Source: Malania oleifera (Eukaryota > Streptophyta > Magnoliopsida > Santalales > Ximeniaceae). Taken from it: DNA of 64,000 nt. The notes below the pieces were generated by a model. That model was given only the letters and a program-made list of their open reading frames with translations, was not told where the DNA came from and made no database searches. Both the position numbers and the translations under genes were made by a program. The DNA lies in the NCBI RefSeq assembly GCF_029873635.1, contig NC_080422.1, positions 10,571,764 to 10,635,763 of the forward strand. The letters run 5' to 3'. Every line of letters starts with the position of its first letter. Positions within the stretch are counted from its first letter, which is position 1. Below are positions 23,671-36,321 of this stretch, one piece after another.

Positions 23671-23678
23671 TTGGGTAG

Positions 23679-23837
23679 TATTAGAAATATATAAGTTTTA
23701 TATTTACATTTGCATTTCATTTACAGCATTTCATTTATATTTGTCTTCAGCAGTCCATATAAATATTTGCTGCTCTTGTATTTTGACAAAATATAGAAAA
23801 TAAAAATTTTCTCTCACTCACTCTTTCTCTTGGAGAT

Positions 23838-23877
<40 letters not shown>
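23679..23877 (+). mobile_element. Truncated 5' LTR of the outer copia element
   Basis: About 200 bp match the start of the 3' LTR (31498 onward plus 33676 onward), including 'cagtccatataaat', 'ctgctcttgtattttga' and TTGGAGATAATTC. It stops at a 37-bp CT tract and joins internal sequence without a primer-binding site. Confidence 0.7.
23841..23877. repeat. (CT)n microsatellite in the 5' LTR
   Basis: A 37-bp pure CT run after TTGGAGATAATTC. The partner LTR has its long CT run on the other side of that phrase (see 33737). Confidence 0.9.
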
Positions 23878-23880
<3 letters not shown>

Positions 23881-23939
23881 GTGATTGGAATTGCTATTCA
23901 TACCATTATCTTCTCAAAATTCTACAGATTTATTTCCTT

Positions 23940-24586
23940 TTTCTTCATTAGATTTGCCTTCTTCTACTGCTATTCCTAGACAATCTGCAGATTCAGCTAC
24001 TTCTATTTGACAGTTCACAAGAACAAGAAAACCACCAAGCTACTTGCAGGATTATCATTATCAACTGGCTTCCCCTCCCCCATCTCAATTTGTTTCCTTG
24101 ACAGATAAGTATTCATATATCAAATTCTTACTTCTTGATGTCATTTCTTATCATAAACTCTCTAGTTCTCACAAACATTTTGCTTTAACCGGCCATTTCA
24201 TTTATTTTTGAACCAAAACTTTTTCTCAAGCCATACAAATTCCTAAATGACAAGCAGCAATGAATATTGAAATCAAAGCCCTTGAGGCAAATCAAACATG
24301 GACACTCACTACTTTACCTGTAGGAAAGAAACCAATAGGTTGTAAGTGGGTTTACCGAGTTAAGTACAAAGTTGATGGTACTATTGAAAGGTACAAAGCT
24401 TGTTTGGTTGCTAAGGTACAACCAAATTAAGGGATTTGATTTTTATGAAACTTTTTCTCCAATTTCTAAGATTACCACAGTGAGTTGTTTATTGGCAATA
24501 GCAGCTGCCAAAAATTGGCATTTACATCAATTAGATGTAAATTACAAAAGTCTCTTTATAGGTTGCGACAAGCTTCTAGACAATGG
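23940..24586 (+). pseudogene. Outer copia pol, part 1 (reverse transcriptase N-terminus)
   Basis: The plus-strand translation contains RTRKPPSYLQDYHYQLA, the segment preceding copia reverse transcriptase, then EIKALEANQTWTLTTLPVGK and [20 protein letters not shown], the conserved start of RVT_2. Next come [20 protein letters not shown] and NWHLHQLDV. Several stops and a frameshift interrupt it. It ends where the minus-strand copia element is inserted, and the reading continues after 30441. Confidence 0.85.
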
Positions 24587-24591
24587 TTTTA

Positions 24592-25139
24592 TGTTGTAAT
24601 AATGGTAGGATAAATGATGCACAGCGGAATAAAATACAACAAGTAACACAACCAGTATATAAAACAACAAGAACAACAACAACACAAGAATTTACGTGGT
24701 TCGGAAATGCCTACATCCACGGAAGCAATCGGCACAATAATTTCACTAAAAAATTATAGAGTACACAATACACTTCTCAAAATGATCTCATATGTCACAA
24801 TATACTTAGACAAGTATAAATAGACTTTCCTTGGGAGGTTTCCCCCCCCCCCCCCCACCAAAAAAAAACACCAACCAACTTAACATTCAATTCAAATTTT
24901 GAATTTCTGTCTTGCAGCTCAGAAGCAAAATCGTTGACGATTTTCTGATATTTTTTGAAACCGTCGACGGTTTGAGATACCAAGAGCATTTTTTGAAGAT
25001 GCCTGAGATTTCAATGAAACCGCCGACAGTTTCAAAGAATCCATAGAAAAACGTCGACGGTTTTCTCCCAGAATGCTGCACTGTGTTCTTCTCCTTGTGT
25101 AACTTAGTCATCTCAAGAAATGAGCCACTATTCACAACA
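24592..25139 (-). mobile_element. 3' LTR of the inner copia element
   Basis: 548 bp; plus-strand reading starts TGTTGTAATAATGG and ends TTCACAACA. It carries ACCGTCGACGGTTT-type palindromes at about 24961-24974 and 25049-25063, with decayed copies nearby. A poly-C/poly-A run at 24843-24867 is absent from the partner LTR and is a local expansion. Confidence 0.85.
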
Positions 25140-25150
25140 ATCTCCACCTC
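25140..25150 (-). other. Polypurine tract of the inner copia element
   Basis: On the minus strand GAGGTGGAGAT directly precedes the LTR start TGTTGTGAAT. It is the same type of tract as in the copia element at 11609-14648. Confidence 0.75.
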
Positions 25151-25404
25151 GAAGAATTTCTACCCCTTAGGAGAATCACAAAAAAAACATTGCCCAATGC
25201 TCCATCTCAACCTTAGAACTTTAAGTTGGGTTCATCTCCCTTCTATCACTTGGAAACATGCACCAAGTCCAAGCAATACCGCTTGAACTTGTCGATGGCA
25301 GTTTTAACTTCTACCATCAATCCCGATACAGTTGTATATGCAATACCCGAATACTTCACCCTATGCTTCCAACAAGACCTTCTCACAACAGTAAACACAA
25401 AAGT

Positions 25405-27296
25405 TGTAGTGACTCGAAGAATAATGGTATTTAAATAATTAAGAGGGATAGGAATGGAAAAAGAACAAAAGGAGACAGCAGACTTCGTCGACGAACGCAA
25501 AAACAACATTGCATTTTGGATATAATAACCCAAGAAATTTTTCCAAGCCTCGTAGATGAACACAGGGGTTTCGTCGATGAGGGTTCTTCAGGACCTCATC
25601 GACGAGGTCCCATCTCGTCGATGAGAAGATACCGAGAAAGGATTTTAGGGAAGACTGAAATTCGTCGATGAGGGTGTAGATTCGTCAATGGAAAACCTTC
25701 TCACTCCCTCTTCTACGGTTCTTCTTCCAATTCTCTTCGATTTCGGCCCTATCAATCACCGGATTGACTATCTGAGGCCACCATGACGCTCCTGGCGAAG
25801 TTCTCTTCAAGTCTGCTGAGGCAGATCGTTAGAGGGATTGAGTCGAATTTCTCCCCAGAATTAGGATAAGGTCTTTTATTCAGTTTTTGGCCTACTAACA
25901 GTTGTAAGAAATGATGTAGGCCAAGAAATACTGATATTCTGTTCTGGTAAATATGGTTTTCAGAGTGGGAAATACAAAGCCCGCGGGTGTAGGACCAGTG
26001 ACGATAAGGGCTTTTCGATAGTTAGGTAAAGGAAACATGCTATGTTAGGAAAACCTAGTATGATTTCAATATAAAGTTTATGGTTTTACCAGATTATTAT
26101 TCAGAGCAGAAATATATGCAATTTATTATTGATGTTAAAATATTTTAAATTATTGTGTGGCATGAGAGCATAAATACAGTATAGAAACCTGTTTTTACAG
26201 TATTTTCAGGAATATGTTTTACAAAATATACAGATAGTGAAATGCGTTTATAGTATCTTTCAGAATACCATGATTTTATAGTTTTACAGTATCATGACAT
26301 ACAGATTTATAGTTTATCTCCTAAAATACATTTGATATAGTTACAGATTATTACAGCCTCATGGTTTATACAGTTATTATGGAATCATGGTAAAACAGTT
26401 AGTTGTATATAAAAACGTATTATATAGTATCAGACCCTGATGGAGAAGACAGCAGAGCACGATACCGTAGCTACAGATCTACAGATATTCAGTTCAGAGT
26501 GCAACCACTTAACTCAAATAGTAAGCGGTATGAGGTCGATCGTGCCTAGTTGTGGACTGGCTCCCCATCAGATATGAGTTGAGGAGGGCCGATCTGACCG
26601 AGGAGTAGAGTGGTTTACCCTGGTAGACCAGCCAAGATAGATCCCGCCTTCGGGCCGCACATTCCTTTCATGAGGGGTTAAATCATGACATACAGCCATT
26701 CAGGAAAATTTTCTCAGATATTGTAGTATTATCAGACTTTCCGAAATAGTAGTATTATTATGAAAAGTAACTTCATACAGTTTGACATGTTAAATTATGT
26801 AGTTAAAGGTTTTATAATATGTTATGTAGTATCAACATTTTCAAATTTAGTTATTTGTACTACTTTTAACTCGGATTAATTTTTTTACAGATTCATATCT
26901 TAGTAGCCACACACTAGTAATAGCATGTTTCGTCTTACTGAACTTTGGCTCATCCCAGTGTTGAACTATATTTTTTTTCAGGTGAGCCAATTGGGTGAGC
27001 GGAGCAAGCTCACAGATAAAGGAGTTGTTAGTCTGCCCTTTTGAGGGTGAGTGGTTTTGGGTTACAATTTTGTTAGCCCTGGTATTAGTAAGAGTAGTTC
27101 TTGAGAGTACAGTGAAATATGTAATATTTGTGGAATATTTAGACACTCTGGTATTGTATATTTTCTGAATTGTGTTTATGTGGATTATGTTTTCCGCTGT
27201 CTAGGTTGATGGTTTGGTTTAGTTTAGTGGGTATCAAAGCATTATGAATTTTATAGTGTGTAAAAAAAAAAAACCAGTTAAAGACAGGTTGTTACA
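25405..27296 (+). mobile_element. Solo LTR, Ty3-type, in the inner copia element
   Basis: 1892 bp from TGTAGTGACTCG to GGTTGTTACA, flanked by AAAGT (25400-25404) and AAAGC (27297-27301), a target duplication with one C/T difference. It is closely related to the LTR at 41600-43610. It carries TTCGTCGACGAA-type motifs between 25483 and 25690 and a conserved block CCGCCTTCGGGCCGCAC at 26644-26660. No internal sequence or partner LTR is present, so it is a solo LTR. Confidence 0.85.
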
Positions 27297-27301
27297 AAAG
27301 C

Positions 27302-28963
27302 TGTTACAAGTCTTATATCACCAAAGTCCCCTACATAGTCTTCAACAAAACAAAAAACTGATGATCCACTATGTTGCCTGCTGAAACACTCCATTGCACA
27401 ATCATGGAGAACCTTTGACGTATCCCATACATCACAGCCCGTCCTTGGGTACCGAGCGATAGATATTCCATATTGATTCTCCACAGAACCCCCCTGAGAC
27501 GGCAAACAAAGTCTCCTTGCAACTCTGTCCATAAAGCCACCTTGAGATAACACCAATCTCCCTATAGCTATGTCCATTCGAATCAGTAAACCAAGACCCA
27601 TCTTGGTCGTACCCAACACATTCATGTTAAAACCTTTCAACAGAGTTCCCAACTGATTAACTTTAGTTAAAGCATTTCTAACCAATAACATGTCATTCAA
27701 ACACAACAGATACATCACTTCTTACATCACTATCACTCTCTTCCCAACTAGAAGCCTCACCAATTTATACCAGAGTGGTGGTTTGATAGTGTACATGGAC
27801 CCACCGTGATTCTGTTGGTCTCCTGAGCTGAAACTCCCTGCAATATGACAAATGACATTTCTGCCCTGAGTCTGTTGCTCCACCTACATCACATACATAT
27901 TCATACCATGATAATGTTGACCCGAGATAGAACTCCCCACATTTCTGCCCTGAGTCCCTAACTCCATCTGAACAGCATGATTGCTATTGCTACAGTTTTC
28001 TAGCATTAGTTTCTCTTCCTTTACCTAAGTATGTTGCCCCATGACTTTAACAACAAAAGTCATGTCCTCGATCACCCCTTTGTTTACTATAGGATCACCT
28101 AACTTGCACCCACCTTTCTCATAACCCAGAAAGATGTACTGTTTGGACATAACACCAAGCCTAGATCTTCCATCACTAGAATAGTGCACCAGTGGACATC
28201 CACTCACAACCAATTAGTCTACCTCAAAACGTGCCCACAATTCACTTGCAACTTTTCCATCTAGCGATACCTTTGGCGATCGATCACACAAGAAACGCGT
28301 CATACTCACTGACTTCACCAAGAAGTACCCCACAGCCCTGCATATGATCTGCCCCACTCACAAAACTCCTTGAATAAAATCAGCGTACTCAATCCCAATT
28401 GCTGACTTAAGGATTTCTCTCTTGGTCTAGTACTCCACCTCAACCACTAGTTTAACCTAGTAAACACATCAACGTCAGGCTTGTGCCATATGAGATAAAC
28501 CAAGACCTTCTGTGATACGCCCACAAAAAACATATGTCTATCCTTTAATGCTATCATCATCGGTCCCCAAACATCTGAATACATGTAGTCATCCATATGC
28601 TTCAACTGCATATGCCACAAGGTATCTAATTCAAATTCAACAGCTGTAGCTCCACCTACAATCGTACGTAATTCCCTGTAGTACATAGATATTTCCCACT
28701 ATTTTTCTCCTTTCATCACTATTGAGTCGCCTTCACGTATTTTCATTTCTCCTTTTTCAGACTTGTAACAAAATCCATTATAGTCTAAAGTACCCAATGA
28801 AATAACATTCTTTTCCTAGACATTCAACATGTCTTACATCATATATAGTTATTACAACACCATCATAAATTTTGATTTTGACATCTCCAATACCAAGTAT
28901 TTTGCATGAAATATTATTTCCTAACAAAACACAACCAGTATTGACTAGCCTGTAGGTTTCAAA
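27302..28963 (-). pseudogene. Inner copia pol remnant
   Basis: On the minus strand, below gag, there are integrase fragments (IALKDRHMFFVGVSQKVLVY at about 28497-28556; KQYIFLGYEKGGCKLGDP near 28088-28141) and a reverse transcriptase fragment with LLCLNDMLLV (near 27680-27709), the degenerate form of the copia metal-binding motif region. Many stops, shifts and deletions are present. The integrase C-terminal part resembles that at 12420 on the plus strand, so the two elements belong to related lineages. Confidence 0.75.
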
Positions 28964-29878
28964 TCATTTTGTATTTGCTATCATATGATAAGAGCATCCG
29001 GTATCTAGGATCCAAGAGTCATCTGTGAGGCACTCCGAACCCAATGAATCACACATCATATCTCCATCACTGCATTTTGAATCTCTTTCTACTACATTTG
29101 CAAATTTTGACTGATTTCCAGAATTCCCTTTCTTCCACTCCAGACATTCCAGTCTTATGTGCCCAATTTCACCGCACTTAAAGCATTTCACATCCTTCTT
29201 CTTCTTCCCGAAATGCAACCGAGATTTGCTTTGGGACTTATGTCTCCCATGTTCTTGATTATTTTTCACAACAAGTCCTTCACCATGTGAAGTTTCATCA
29301 CTAATCATTTTTCTTTGATGAAAACCAAACAATGCACTTGTCATCTCTTCCAAATTCAGGCTATCCTTGCCCCATGTAAGAGTTGTAACCAAATTTTCAT
29401 AAGTTTGAGACGTAAGTAGGGAATTTAATAACATCAATGCTTTTTCTTCCTCCTCGAACTTTACATCAACACGTGCCAAATCACTCACAATTTGATTGAA
29501 AGTGTTGATATGTTGATTCAAATCTGAACCCTCAACCATCTTAAGCCAATACAACCTTTGCTTAAGAAAAAGTTTTTTTGACAAGGACTTAGACATATAC
29601 CGACTTTGTAGCTTTCTCCACACAGCTGCTGGAGAATCTTCCTCCATCACATGATAGAGAACTTCATTGGCCAAACACAAGCGTATTGTAGAAATAGCAT
29701 TTGCTTCCAATTCTCTCCATGTTGCCTCATCCATTCTAACCAGTTGAACACCACTTAGAGCCTTCACCATCCCTTATTGCACAAGAATATCCTTGACTCT
29801 CCTCTACCATAAACCAAAATTTCTGGTTCCATCGAATTTTACAATGTCAAATCTTGCAGAAAATGATCCCGATGCCAT
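28964..29878 (-). pseudogene. Inner copia gag with zinc knuckle and protease start
   Basis: The reading frame begins at an ATG at 29878-29876, just inside the primer site, and crosses two early stops before a long open stretch of 268 codons (29770-28964). The order is a UBN2-type gag domain (for example LYWLKMVEGSDLNQHINTF), a CCHC zinc knuckle CFKCGEIGHIRLEC near 29127-29168, and the protease active-site region ILDTGCSYHM near 28976-29005. In a living element this gag packages the RNA in the cytoplasm. This copy cannot make full-length protein. Confidence 0.88.
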
Positions 29879-29888
29879 GACAACAATC

Positions 29889-29900
29889 ACTCTGATACCA
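29889..29900 (-). other. Primer-binding site (initiator tRNA-Met)
   Basis: The minus-strand reading TGGTATCAGAGT is the usual complement of the 3' end of plant initiator tRNA-Met. It lies three bases inside the 5' LTR end. Confidence 0.85.
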
Positions 29901-29903
29901 ATT

Positions 29904-30436
29904 TGTTGTAATAATGGCAGGATAAAGGATGCACAGCGGAATAAAACACAACAAGCAACACAACTAGTATATAAAACAACAAGAATAACAACAACATGAG
30001 AATTTACATGGTTCTACAATACCTACATACACGAAAGCAATCGGCACAATAATTTCACTAAGAAATTATAGAGTACACAACACACTTCTCAAAATGATCT
30101 CTCATATGCCACAATATACTCAGACAAGTATAAATAGACTTTCCTTCGGAAGTTTCCCCCAAAAACCAACCAACTTAACGTTCAAATTCAAATTTTGAAT
30201 TTCTGTCTCATAGCCTAGAAACAAAACCGTCGACGGTTTTCTGAGATTTACTGAAACCATCAACGGTTTAAGATACAGAGAGCATTTTCTGAAGATGTCT
30301 GAGATTTCAGTAAAACTGTCAATGGTTTCATAGAATCCACAAAAAAATAGTTGACAATTTTCTCCTAGAATGCTGCACTATGTTCTTCTCCTTATGTAAC
30401 TTAGTGATCTCAAGAAATGAGCCACCATTCACAACA
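29904..30436 (-). mobile_element. 5' LTR of the inner copia element
   Basis: 533 bp matching 24592-25139 from end to end, with CCGTCGACGGTTTT at about 30227-30240. The differences from its partner are scattered substitutions plus the poly-C indel, so the insertion is not very recent. Confidence 0.85.
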
Positions 30437-30441
30437 TTTTA

Positions 30442-31490
30442 AAATTTGTCTATTGCCATTATTACTTATGGTTTTCAGCAAGCAAAGTTAGATCATTCAT
30501 TGTTTACCAAATCATAAAATGGTTCTTTTATTGTATTGCTAGTTTATGTCAATGATATAATTTTGGCTAACAATGATTTGAAATTTAATTTCTGAACTGA
30601 AAACATTTCTGGATAATAAATCCAGAATTAAAGATATGGGAAATTTAAAGTATTTCCTTGTATTAGAAGTTTCTAGATCTTCCAAAGGCATTACATTGTG
30701 CCAAAGAAAATATGCTTTGGTTATCTTACAAGATTCAAGTTTCTTAGCTGCCAAATCTGTGGCATTTCCTATGGAACAAAATGACAAGTTTTCTAAATCA
30801 TATGGTGATCTTCTAGAAGATCCTTTTCCCTATAGAAGATTGATTGGAAGACTCATTTACCTCACTATATCGTGCCAAGATATTTCTTATTCTATGCAAG
30901 CATTGAGTCAATATATGAACAAACCAAGGCAATCACATTTAGCTGCAGTACACAGAGTACTTAGGCACTTGAAGGGTGCACCTGAACAAGGCATTTTCTT
31001 TCCTGCTATTTTTTATTTTCATCTCAAGGCCTTTTATGATTCAGATTGGGTTGGGTGTGTGCATACTAGAAGATCAATTACAGATTTTTGTGTCTTCCTT
31101 GGCAAATCTTTAATTTCTTGAAGTCCAAGAAACAACAAACTGTCTCAAAATCCATAGGTCTATGGCATCTATTACATGTGAGTTGTCTTGGTTAATTTCT
31201 TTGTTGAAAGATTTTCAAATTCAGCATTCAAAGCCAGCATTAGTCTTTTGCGATAACAAAGCAGCTCTTCATACTGCTGCCAATCTCATATTCCATGAAT
31301 GAACAAAGCACATTGAAATAAACTGTCATATTGTGTGATAAAAATTGCAGCCAAATATGATCAAAACTCTTCATGTTGCTTCTCATTCTCAACTCAGTGA
31401 CATGCATCTTTACCAAAGCACTTGGACCTCATCAATTTCATTCTTTACTTAGCAAGATGGGTGTATTGAATAAATACACTCCATCTTGAG
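30442..31490 (+). pseudogene. Outer copia pol, part 2 (RT and RNase H)
   Basis: Continuation after the nested element. It includes the metal-binding segment LLVYVNDIIL (30535-30564; Asn where Asp is normal), then KDMGNLKYFLVLEVSRSS, LIGRLIYLTISCQDISYSMQ, AVHRVLRHLKGAPEQGIFF and RRSITDFCVFLG. It ends with an RNase H tail and a final TGA at 31488-31490, just before the polypurine tract. The longest open part is 30636-31121. Several stops and one shift break the rest. Confidence 0.85.
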
Positions 31491-31538
31491 GGGGACTATT
31501 AGAAATATATAAATTTTACATTTACATTTGTATTCAGC

Positions 31539-33675
31539 TGTAACGCCCCAACCCGCCACATGGGCCCGAGGTGCTACTTTAGTGACGTCTGTGTACCTGA
31601 TACCGTAATCAGTAATATAAATGCAGTGAAAATAAATAAAATATCCTCCATAATCCATTACCAGAGTTCTAAAGTATCTTTATACACTGTAATCTCCAAT
31701 TATCCATATTACAACCCATTAAAATAGTATAACAAAAAAAACTCATTCCATACACCCATATTACATACTCAAGGTTTCAAACCCAACTTATATACAGTAG
31801 AATTCTTACTGAAACTCACAAAAACTAACTGGCTATCACCCCACCCCGAAGTTCACTAAACTCGACCTCAAGGTGGTCCTAAAAAGATAATTTGTATGTT
31901 GAGGTGAGACACTTCTCAGTAAGGAAGATTAAGTTAACATCAGTGTGTGGTCAGCATGCATTTAGTGTTTATAGAAAACATTCATCCTTCATTTAACCGA
32001 AAATAGCTATTTTACATTGTACTCACTTTATACAGTTGAAAATACTCGTCTTGTTTCCATAGTAAAACAGTTCAGTAAATAAGTAACATCATTTACATAA
32101 ATCTACAGATATGCATAAAATACACTCCCTAGGACTAAACACCATTTACTTCCCCCATGGTACGGGTTGTGCGGCCCGAAGGTTGGACTTAGTCCTAGGG
32201 GATCAACCCAGACTAAATCAAATCATACGTTTGCTAATACACCTGTAGGCATCCGCAACTTGCTTGCGAGTCCGATTGCCTTACCACTTCCTAGTCCGAA
32301 CTTCTAGGGAAGGTACACCCTCTACTAAGACTAATCAGCTAAGACCACCCTACACTTCTATCCAGAACAGTGTGTGCGCACATAGCCAAATACTGAATCT
32401 CTCGAAACGGTATCGTGCTCATAACATAACTGGTTCTCAGGGTTCCTAAAGCATATCATGCAATTTAAATAATAAAAACTATATTTCAAACTCATTTCAT
32501 ATAAAACTTGTCATATTATAAAATCTTAGCCCTCGATCGTCATATACATCTCGGCTCGCAGCCGTAAAACATAATCCCGGCCCCCGACCATCATATACAT
32601 CTCGGCTCACAACCGCTAAACATAATCCCAGCCCTCGGCCTTTGTATAAAACTCGGCTCACAACTGCTATATCAAATCCCTGTACTTTTCACAAACAGTT
32701 CTAGTATTTCACAAATATTCATAAACTCAGTTATACAATAACCCTCAAAATAATATTCACTTGCCACACAATTTCATTATTTTGAACATAGCCAATAGGC
32801 AATCAAGAAACATAGTATATTTAGTTTATAAGGTCAAACTAAACTTTTAACTATTCATTTTTACTCAAAATACCATATCATATATCCTAGGTTTGAAAAG
32901 TCCATTTTGAACGGTTGGTTTTTGAAATAACAACTGAAAACATAAATATATATAGCATTTTAATCGGTTTAACTTTCATAAAATCCTGACTTAACTTAAT
33001 CCCCTTACCTGTTTACTGAGATAGTTCCTACAATGCTCCTAAAGCCACCCACAAAAACACAAGCTCCAAAACCCTAAAAACACATTTCCCCAGAATAACA
33101 ATCATAAAACATTTCCAGGCCCATACACCCCATTTAAACAGTTATATGCTAAATAAACAGCCCATTTATAACCTTACCTCAACTTTGGGGTTATGCGTGG
33201 AAAGACCCCATTCAAAAATTCACTCCACTAGACTTGTAGAGAAACTCCCTTAGATCCTCATGGTAACTTCCGATCGTCAATTCGGTTGACAAACGGTGAA
33301 GAATTGTAGAGAGAGAGTGAGGGGCGCGGTTTTGGAGAGAGAGTGAGATTTTTAGTTTCTTAATGAAGAAGTAAAGCTAAAAATCAATTTATAGGTCGTT
33401 GACCAGGTCACATTCATCGAAAAAATGGAGCCTTCGTTGACGAAGTGTAGAAGGATGTTCATCTGTGAAAGAAGGGGTTCGTTGACAAACCCTAAGCCTG
33501 AAATTCCTCTCGATATTTCTTCGTCGACGATGCCTGAACTTCGTCGATGAACCACAGAAGGGCATTCTTCGACGAGATCAAGGGATTCGTCGACGAACTT
33601 CAGCTTGTCTTTTGAAAATTTCCCTTTTTCCTTTTCTTTATTTATTTCCTTATTTTTTGGGTTCGAGTTTCTACA
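31539..33675 (-). mobile_element. Solo LTR, Ty3-type, minus orientation
   Basis: 2137 bp, plus-strand reading TGTAACGCCCC to GTTTCTACA, flanked by TCAGC (31534-31538) and TCAGT (33676-33680), a duplication with one C/T change. On the minus strand it begins TGTAGAAACTCG, like the other solo LTRs here. TTCGTCGACGAA-type motifs lie between about 33410 and 33600. The conserved block (minus strand CCTTCGGGCCGCACAACCC) is at about 32165-32183. A three-fold degenerate repeat of 'tcatatacatctcggctc' lies at 32540-32660. Confidence 0.83.
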
Positions 33676-33733
33676 TCAGTAGTCCATATAAATACCTACT
33701 GCTCTTGTATTTTGATAGAATATAGAAAATAAA

Positions 33734-33736
<3 letters not shown>

Positions 33737-33817
<81 letters not shown>
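33737..33817. repeat. (CT)n microsatellite in the 3' LTR
   Basis: An 81-bp pure CT run placed before TTGGAGATAATTC. In the 5' LTR the long run lies after this phrase, so the two LTRs expanded different CT blocks after insertion. Confidence 0.9.
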
Positions 33818-33821
<4 letters not shown>

Positions 33822-34018
33822 GATAATTCTTTTTCTCTCCCTCTCTCAAAGATCACAGAAGAAAGGAGAAAAAACCTGTGAATGTCAGGTTCATCACGCT
33901 ACTACAGATCTCTCCCTACACCTTCTATATCATCGAAATTTCTATTAATCCTCTAAAGTTGAAATCCAGAAGTGATCAGATCATCTAGCTTATGGTTCAT
34001 CGAATTCATTTTTTATTA

Positions 34019-34656
34019 GGTAGCAATAGTCTATTGTATCCGGAGATTACAAAATGCTATTGCGTTTAATGGAGAAAAATCTCCTAATATTGACTTTGTT
34101 AGGGGATGTTTGTTTGATTTGAATAGTCTCTAAATAGAGGTCATGTTTGAATTAATTCACTTATGTTTTCCAAGTTTCAAATACTACAATTTAATAAAAA
34201 TAACAAATAAAAAAATAATATCAAACAGAAATAGATTTTGATCAATGACTATGCAACAATTTGATTCAAATAAAGCGAAATGATAAGTTAGTTCTTATAC
34301 TATTTTTTGAAATCTACTTTAATTATTATACTTTTAGTTTGTACAATCAAGAACTTAACTCATTAATTTTATTCGATTAAAATTGTCATTTAAATCAATT
34401 TAATGATTGTGAATTAAAAAGTAAAAATTACTAGAAGGCCCTCTACCCTTGGATTAGTCAGTCTATTTGGGACTTGAAGATCACAATATGAGGAAAAAAG
34501 TATATATTATTTTTTACTAAGTATGCACTTGAAGTCATAATTAGTTCATGAATAAAGTTATTTGAAACTCTTATATATTATTTTTTACTAAGTATGCACT
34601 TGAAGTCATAATTAGTTCATGAATAAAGTTATTTGAAACTTTTTTTAGTAGTGATG
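34019..34656. other. Intergenic DNA with a 71-bp tandem duplication
   Basis: No gene seen. At 34501-34640 a 71-bp unit (TATATATTATTTTTTACTAA...TTTGAAACT) is present twice in tandem with almost no differences, so the duplication is recent. Confidence 0.7.
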
Positions 34657-36286
34657 TGTGACGCCCCAAATCCAGTGGGGTCTAGGGTACAACTTTTCAT
34701 AAATAACAACAATGTAAGCAGCGGAAATAATTTAAAACCTCAAATATCGCACCAAAGTAATAAACCACCATATTTACATAGGTATCTCCAAATACAATAT
34801 TTACATCACATGGAATTTAAAAAGAAAAACATTTTTAGCTAGTATTACACAAACACTTACTTTATACTATATTTCCTAACCCTGCCCTGAAACTCGCTAA
34901 GCCTGATCTCTAGTATATCTTGCAATATGAATTAATTATTGAAGTGAGACAACTCTCAGTAAGTATGGACTAGATTATTATTAGTGTGTGGCTAAAATGA
35001 GCTTTAGTGTACAAATAATTTAATAATTTAATCACAATTTTACTTTAATAAAATTTTCACTTGTGATCTGTCACACCCATATATACACAAACATTCATAC
35101 TTTCTTCCAGATAATCATTTATGCCTATTAAAGGCCATCATCACATAAATACCCAAATATGTATGAAAGAATCCTTTCGGCCGATGCATGTCATGTTTAA
35201 CCTCCATGACCGAGTTATGCGGTCCGAAGACTAGACTTAGCATTGGTTGGATGACCACAGCAAAATCAAAGGTTTATGTATGTAAGTGTGATTTGCCTCA
35301 CATCCTAGTCCAGAAACAGGTGTGTACTCCCCTACTCAGGCCAAATCCAATATCCACCGCCAACACTTTCACAACAATGTAGCTGCACTAATACTCATAT
35401 ATAGCTACAATACCGAGCATCCACCATATTCGGCCCATGAGAGTTATTAAAACATATAATTGCAATTTATGCAATAACACAGTATAATACTCTCATCATT
35501 TTCCCAACGTAAAATTTGTGATAAATCTCATCACTATTCCCAATCAAACACGTAACAAATATAACACTGTATAATTCCAAACATGCTTAATTATGCATTA
35601 AAATAAATTAAATTCATGCCACACGATTTATATAATAATTATAATTTCATAAATTACCTGAGAAATTCTTATAAATATATACTCAGTAAATTTAAATAAA
35701 AACGCAAGCATGATCAATTCCTCATATTTAAACTTAATCCCCAACCTATTTAAAAACTCAAATATGATCAAATCCCCGCAATTTAATTGAACTCAAATAT
35801 GTATTTAAAAAAAACCAAATTTGTGTGATTTAATATAACTCAGATATATATTTGAATAAAACCAATATAATTAATTTAACAAATTTAATTTAAATCAGGC
35901 ATATAAATATAATTAAATTCATGTAATTAATTTAAAAATAGACATATTTTTAAAATAAAATTTAAACATGGAAATAATTATATTCTTGTACTCAATTTAT
36001 ATTAGGCGAATTTTAAAATAAATTCTGACATAATCTAACTCACTTACACTAATTTTGGAGTCGTGCCTGCGGCGTGCAAGAGACGTAATTCTCATTCCTT
36101 AAATTTTGCAGAGGAGAGAAGAGCAGGAAATTTGAGATTTAAATTTTTTTCTTGCAAGAGTAACAAAGAAATTGTAGAGAAGAAGAGAGGGAGGAAGAAA
36201 GATTGCAAAGAAAATGTAGAGAGGGTGAGAGAGAACAGAAGAGAAAAGGGGGGGGTCTTTGGAGTCTCAGAAGTCTCCAGACTTCC

Positions 36287-36321
<35 letters not shown>

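Larger units (their letters stand above)
24592..30436 (-). mobile_element. Inner Ty1/copia element with both LTRs and TTTTA duplication
   Basis: A 5845-bp minus-strand element. LTR copies lie at 24592-25139 (3') and 29904-30436 (5'). Target-site copies TTTTA are at 24587-24591 and 30437-30441, a perfect match. A primer-binding site complementary to initiator tRNA-Met is at 29889-29900, and a polypurine tract adjoins the 3' LTR. Gag and pol are present but broken. Within its 3' internal part lies a Ty3-type solo LTR (25405-27296). It sits in the reverse transcriptase of the outer copia element, so it is the younger of the two. Confidence 0.92.
23679..34018 (+). mobile_element. Outer Ty1/copia element, plus strand, split by two insertions
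   Basis: The 5' LTR starts TATTAGAAATATATAA at 23679 and the 3' LTR starts with the same phrase at 31498, after a TTGAGGGGGAC polypurine tract. Pol sequence is on the plus strand at about 23940-24586 and 30442-31490. The gap is a minus-strand copia element (24592-30436), and the 3' LTR holds a Ty3-type solo LTR (31539-33675). The 5' LTR passes directly into late pol sequence, so the rest of that LTR, the primer site, gag and most of integrase are deleted. The right end is uncertain: a GGTAG at 34019-34023 matches the GGTAG before 23679 and may be the target duplication. Confidence 0.7.
31498..34018 (+). mobile_element. 3' LTR of the outer copia element, split by a solo LTR
   Basis: Starts TATTAGAAATATATAA after the polypurine tract, is interrupted at 31538/31539 by a Ty3-type solo LTR, and resumes at 33676 with 'agtccatataaatacctactgctcttg', matching 23752 onward in the 5' LTR. 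Its 3' boundary is set only by a possible GGTAG duplication and is uncertain. Confidence 0.6.

Noticed and set aside
33671-33856. Frame rich in Arg-Glu repeats
   Set aside because: It is the translation of the CT microsatellite in an LTR, not a protein.
34019-34023. GGTAG as a firm target duplication of the outer copia element
   Set aside because: A 5-mer match in a region searched by eye can arise by chance, and the LTR end there does not read CA. It was kept only as a tentative border.
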